Origin: an uncultured Christensenellaceae bacterium
GTDB taxonomy: Bacteria > Bacillota > Clostridia > Christensenellales > CAG-138
DNA: 6,946 nt
Reading direction: 5' to 3'
Assembly (NCBI GenBank): GCA_902475645.1
Contig: CABSAH010000092.1
Span: 1-6,946, forward strand
Of this stretch, positions 5,597 to 6,946 are shown one piece after another. Within the stretch, counting starts at the first letter, position 1. Every line of letters begins with the position of its first letter. A program made the translations under genes and the position numbers. A model generated the notes under the pieces. The model did no database searches. It saw nothing but the letters and a program-made list of their open reading frames with translations, and was not told the DNA's origin.

Positions 5597-6679
5597 ATGG
5601 CTTTTTGTAAACGCATTGTTCCCGTATTGATGCTTGCGCTCCTGTGCGCCTTTTTTTCGGCATGCACGGCGGATATACCCGCCGCTGCCGCAACCGTTGC
5701 CCCCACGGAGCCTGCGCCCGTCCATACCGCCGCGCCCACGCCCGAGCCACAAATTGATGCGGACGGGCTTTGCGCCATGTGCGCAGCCGCCTTTTCCGCC
5801 GCGTTCACGCCCGATTTTTCCGGGGCCGACTATACCTCTCAGGGTATGCTGGACATGCCCGCCCTTATAGAAAAGCAGCCGCTTTATGCCAAGCTTGCTT
5901 CGGACACGCGCGCCCTTGCCCAAGCGTGCGCACAGGCCGCCGCGCAGGACGCCAAGGCCGAGGGCGATATTATTGAGCGCACAAGCGTTACAATAAACGG
6001 GGAGCCGGACTGGCGGCTTATGGCAACGGTATGCACCATGCTCGATGCGCCGGAGGCGGCCATTGCCGCGCATACGGATGTTTCCGTAACCATTGAGGGC
6101 AAAACGCTTAGCATATGCGTTTCGCTGCCCGATTTCGATGCGCTTTTCGCCTCCCTTGCAAGCGATGTGCATTACGGCGCAATGTCGCTTTACAGCTACC
6201 TGAACACCACCTATGACATAAACGCCGAAATAATGGATAACGACGGCACCTATGAGCTGAGCCGGGAATATATTGCCACCATAATGGACCCCCTGCCTTA
6301 TCGCCACATAAAGGACGGCTGGTATGGCGACCGTTCCAAGGCCACCCGCCGCCACATGGGAACGGATATACGCGCGCGCGAGGGGCAGAACATACCCTCC
6401 TGCACGGCGGGTACAGTCGTGCGCATAGCGTATAACGACATTGCGGGAAACTACGTTACCGTAAAGGACGATTACGGCTTCTATTATTCATATTGCCACA
6501 TGGTGGAGCTTACGGACTTCCTCAGCGAAGGCGACCGCGTTGAGCAGGGTCAGCTTATAGGTCATGTGGGCAACACCGGAAACAGCGACGCGCCGCACCT
6601 GCACCTTTCCATAATCGCGCCCGAGTACGTTTACATCAATCCCTACCCCGTCCTTGCCCGCGTAAGATACGGCCGTTAG
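5597..6679 (+). CDS. M23-family metallopeptidase lipoprotein (LytM domain)
   Basis: This 360-residue protein begins with a lipoprotein signal: MAFCKR, a hydrophobic stretch, then FFSAC with Cys23 as the probable lipidated residue. An Ala/Pro/Thr linker follows (about 27-52) and reaches out from the membrane. An Ala-rich middle domain (about 55-240) is not recognised. The C-terminal domain (about 245-350) is M23: HMGTD (His253, Asp257), His301 in YCHM, and HLH (His334, His336), so the Zn and catalytic residues are all present, with the GQLIGHVGNTGNSDAPHLHLS signature. Such enzymes cleave peptide cross-links in cell-wall peptidoglycan. The start is set by AGAAAGG 9 nt upstream; the frame is open 5' of it but enters the inverted-repeat element. 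No convincing promoter is seen. The gene is divergent from mrp and converges on the FMN-binding fragment. Confidence 0.92.
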   Translation: MAFCKRIVPVLMLALLCAFFSACTADIPAAAATVAPTEPAPVHTAAPTPEPQIDADGLCAMCAAAFSAAFTPDFSGADYTSQGMLDMPALIEKQPLYAKLASDTRALAQACAQAAAQDAKAEGDIIERTSVTINGEPDWRLMATVCTMLDAPEAAIAAHTDVSVTIEGKTLSICVSLPDFDALFASLASDVHYGAMSLYSYLNTTYDINAEIMDNDGTYELSREYIATIMDPLPYRHIKDGWYGDRSKATRRHMGTDIRAREGQNIPSCTAGTVVRIAYNDIAGNYVTVKDDYGFYYSYCHMVELTDFLSEGDRVEQGQLIGHVGNTGNSDAPHLHLSIIAPEYVYINPYPVLARVRYGR

Positions 6680-6680
6680 C

Positions 6681-6788
6681 AAAAATGTGCATTATTCGCC
6701 CCCAAAAAAGCGGAAAAAACGTGCGTATCTCGCCCAAAATAACGGAAAAATGTGCAAAACGGGCGTATGAATTGCGGAAAAAATGTGA
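6681..6788. repeat. Degenerate 31-34 bp repeats with A-tracts
   Basis: Directly after the M23 stop, a motif GGAAAAA(A)TGTGC or close variant recurs four times, its TGTG core falling at about 6687, 6721, 6752 and 6785 (steps 31-34 bases). A-runs of 4-6 sit at 6681-6685, 6704-6709, 6714-6719, 6736-6739, 6746-6750, 6756-6759 and 6778-6783. Many are spaced near 10 or 21 bases, close to helical phase, which could bend the DNA. Function is unknown. It lies between two convergent genes, so a promoter role is not expected. Confidence 0.6.
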
Positions 6789-6798
6789 TTGGATACAC

Positions 6799-6828
6799 CA
6801 AAGCGGAACGCAAATGCGTTCCGCTTTG
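6799..6828. terminator. Palindromic terminator between convergent genes
   Basis: CAAAGCGGAACGCA and TGCGTTCCGCTTTG form a perfect 14-bp inverted repeat around AA. The plus-strand side is followed by a moderately T-rich tail (TCATTCATTATATATTT). On the minus strand the T content after the stem is poorer. It most likely ends the M23 transcript and may also serve the convergent gene that stops at 6852. Confidence 0.75.
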
Positions 6829-6851
6829 TCATTCATTATATATTTGCTTTG

Positions 6852-6946
6852 TTATTCCGCTATGCCCGCAACGTAATCGCAGGCGGCGTTTACGGCCTTG
6901 CACACGGCGCGGGAGCTTCTGGACGCGGCCGTTACGGAATCCACCG
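6852..6946 (-). CDS. C-terminal end of a protein resembling FMN-binding-domain proteins (partial)
   Basis: Only the last 30 codons and a TAA stop are in the window; the gene continues past the right edge. The peptide reads VDSVTAASRSSRAV, then CKAVNAACDYVAGIAE. It resembles the end of FMN_bind domains (RnfG/NqrC and related), where D-x-x-S-G-A-T-x-x-S followed by AV..A is typical and the Thr carries covalent FMN. Here Ser replaces that Thr and Ala replaces the Gly. The family call rests on this short motif alone and is tentative. That the frame is coding is supported by its GC-rich third positions and by the terminator palindrome 23 bases past its stop. Confidence 0.55.
   Translation of the reverse strand, partial: VDSVTAASRSSRAVCKAVNAACDYVAGIAE

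Noticed and set aside
5347..5610. Possible 87-residue gene inside the inverted-repeat element
   Set aside because: No ribosome binding site, atypical codon use, and it overlaps the M23 start in another frame; hairpin-forming non-coding sequence explains it better.
5522..6355. Long open frame of 277 codons on the minus strand opposite the M23 gene
   Set aside because: It is antisense to a gene with a full catalytic motif set; its product is Arg/Gly/Cys-rich with no recognisable domain, and it runs into the inverted-repeat element.
6685..6876. Small open frames on both strands across the A-tract region
   Set aside because: They are composed of the degenerate repeats and cross the terminator palindrome; no ribosome binding site is seen.

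Overview
The window is about 55% GC by eye and has six protein-coding genes, one of them cut by the right edge. It looks like chromosomal DNA of a low-to-mid-GC Gram-positive anaerobe, most likely a gut Clostridia-type Firmicute. The clues are strong GGAGG-type ribosome binding sites, a Cys-rich N-terminus on an Mrp-type ATPase, a MacB-like ABC module whose accessory protein is anchored by a C-terminal membrane helix with a Lys/Arg tail, an M23 lipoprotein, and short intergenic palindromes. Isoleucine is coded mainly by ATA although other codons are GC-rich. The taxonomic guess is inference.

Layout. Bases 1-193 are non-coding: a hairpin-rich repeat-like stretch cut by the left edge, then an intrinsic terminator. 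Bases 194 to about 4118 on the minus strand are a tight three-gene operon, read right to left: an ABC ATPase, a secreted multi-domain beta-sandwich protein with a C-terminal membrane anchor, and a MacB/FtsX-type permease. Both junctions are 4-nt ATGA overlaps and the terminator lies just past the permease. Upstream on the same strand is an mrp/NBP35-type P-loop ATPase (4313-5161) with its own good sigma-70-type promoter and probable terminator. Divergently, on the plus strand, a predicted lipoprotein with an intact M23 (LytM) metallopeptidase domain runs 5597-6679. Between mrp and the M23 gene is a roughly 262-bp element with terminal inverted repeats and TA flanks (5312-5573), best read as a MITE-like non-autonomous element. 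It ends just before the M23 ribosome binding site. After the M23 gene come degenerate 31-34 bp A-tract repeats, a strong palindrome serving as terminator, and the C-terminus of a convergent gene that resembles the end of an FMN-binding-domain protein.

How the genes fit together. ATPase and permease form a MacB-type transporter or mechanotransmission complex. The middle gene is translationally coupled to both and takes the place where Gram-positive MacB-like operons often carry an HlyD-like adaptor, so it is probably the extracytoplasmic partner. The Mrp protein (Fe-S cluster carrier) and the M23 lipoprotein (cell-wall hydrolase) look like independent functions. No tRNA, rRNA or CRISPR array is seen. 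The most unusual items are the structured 262-bp element, the beta-sandwich accessory protein and the A-tract repeat block.
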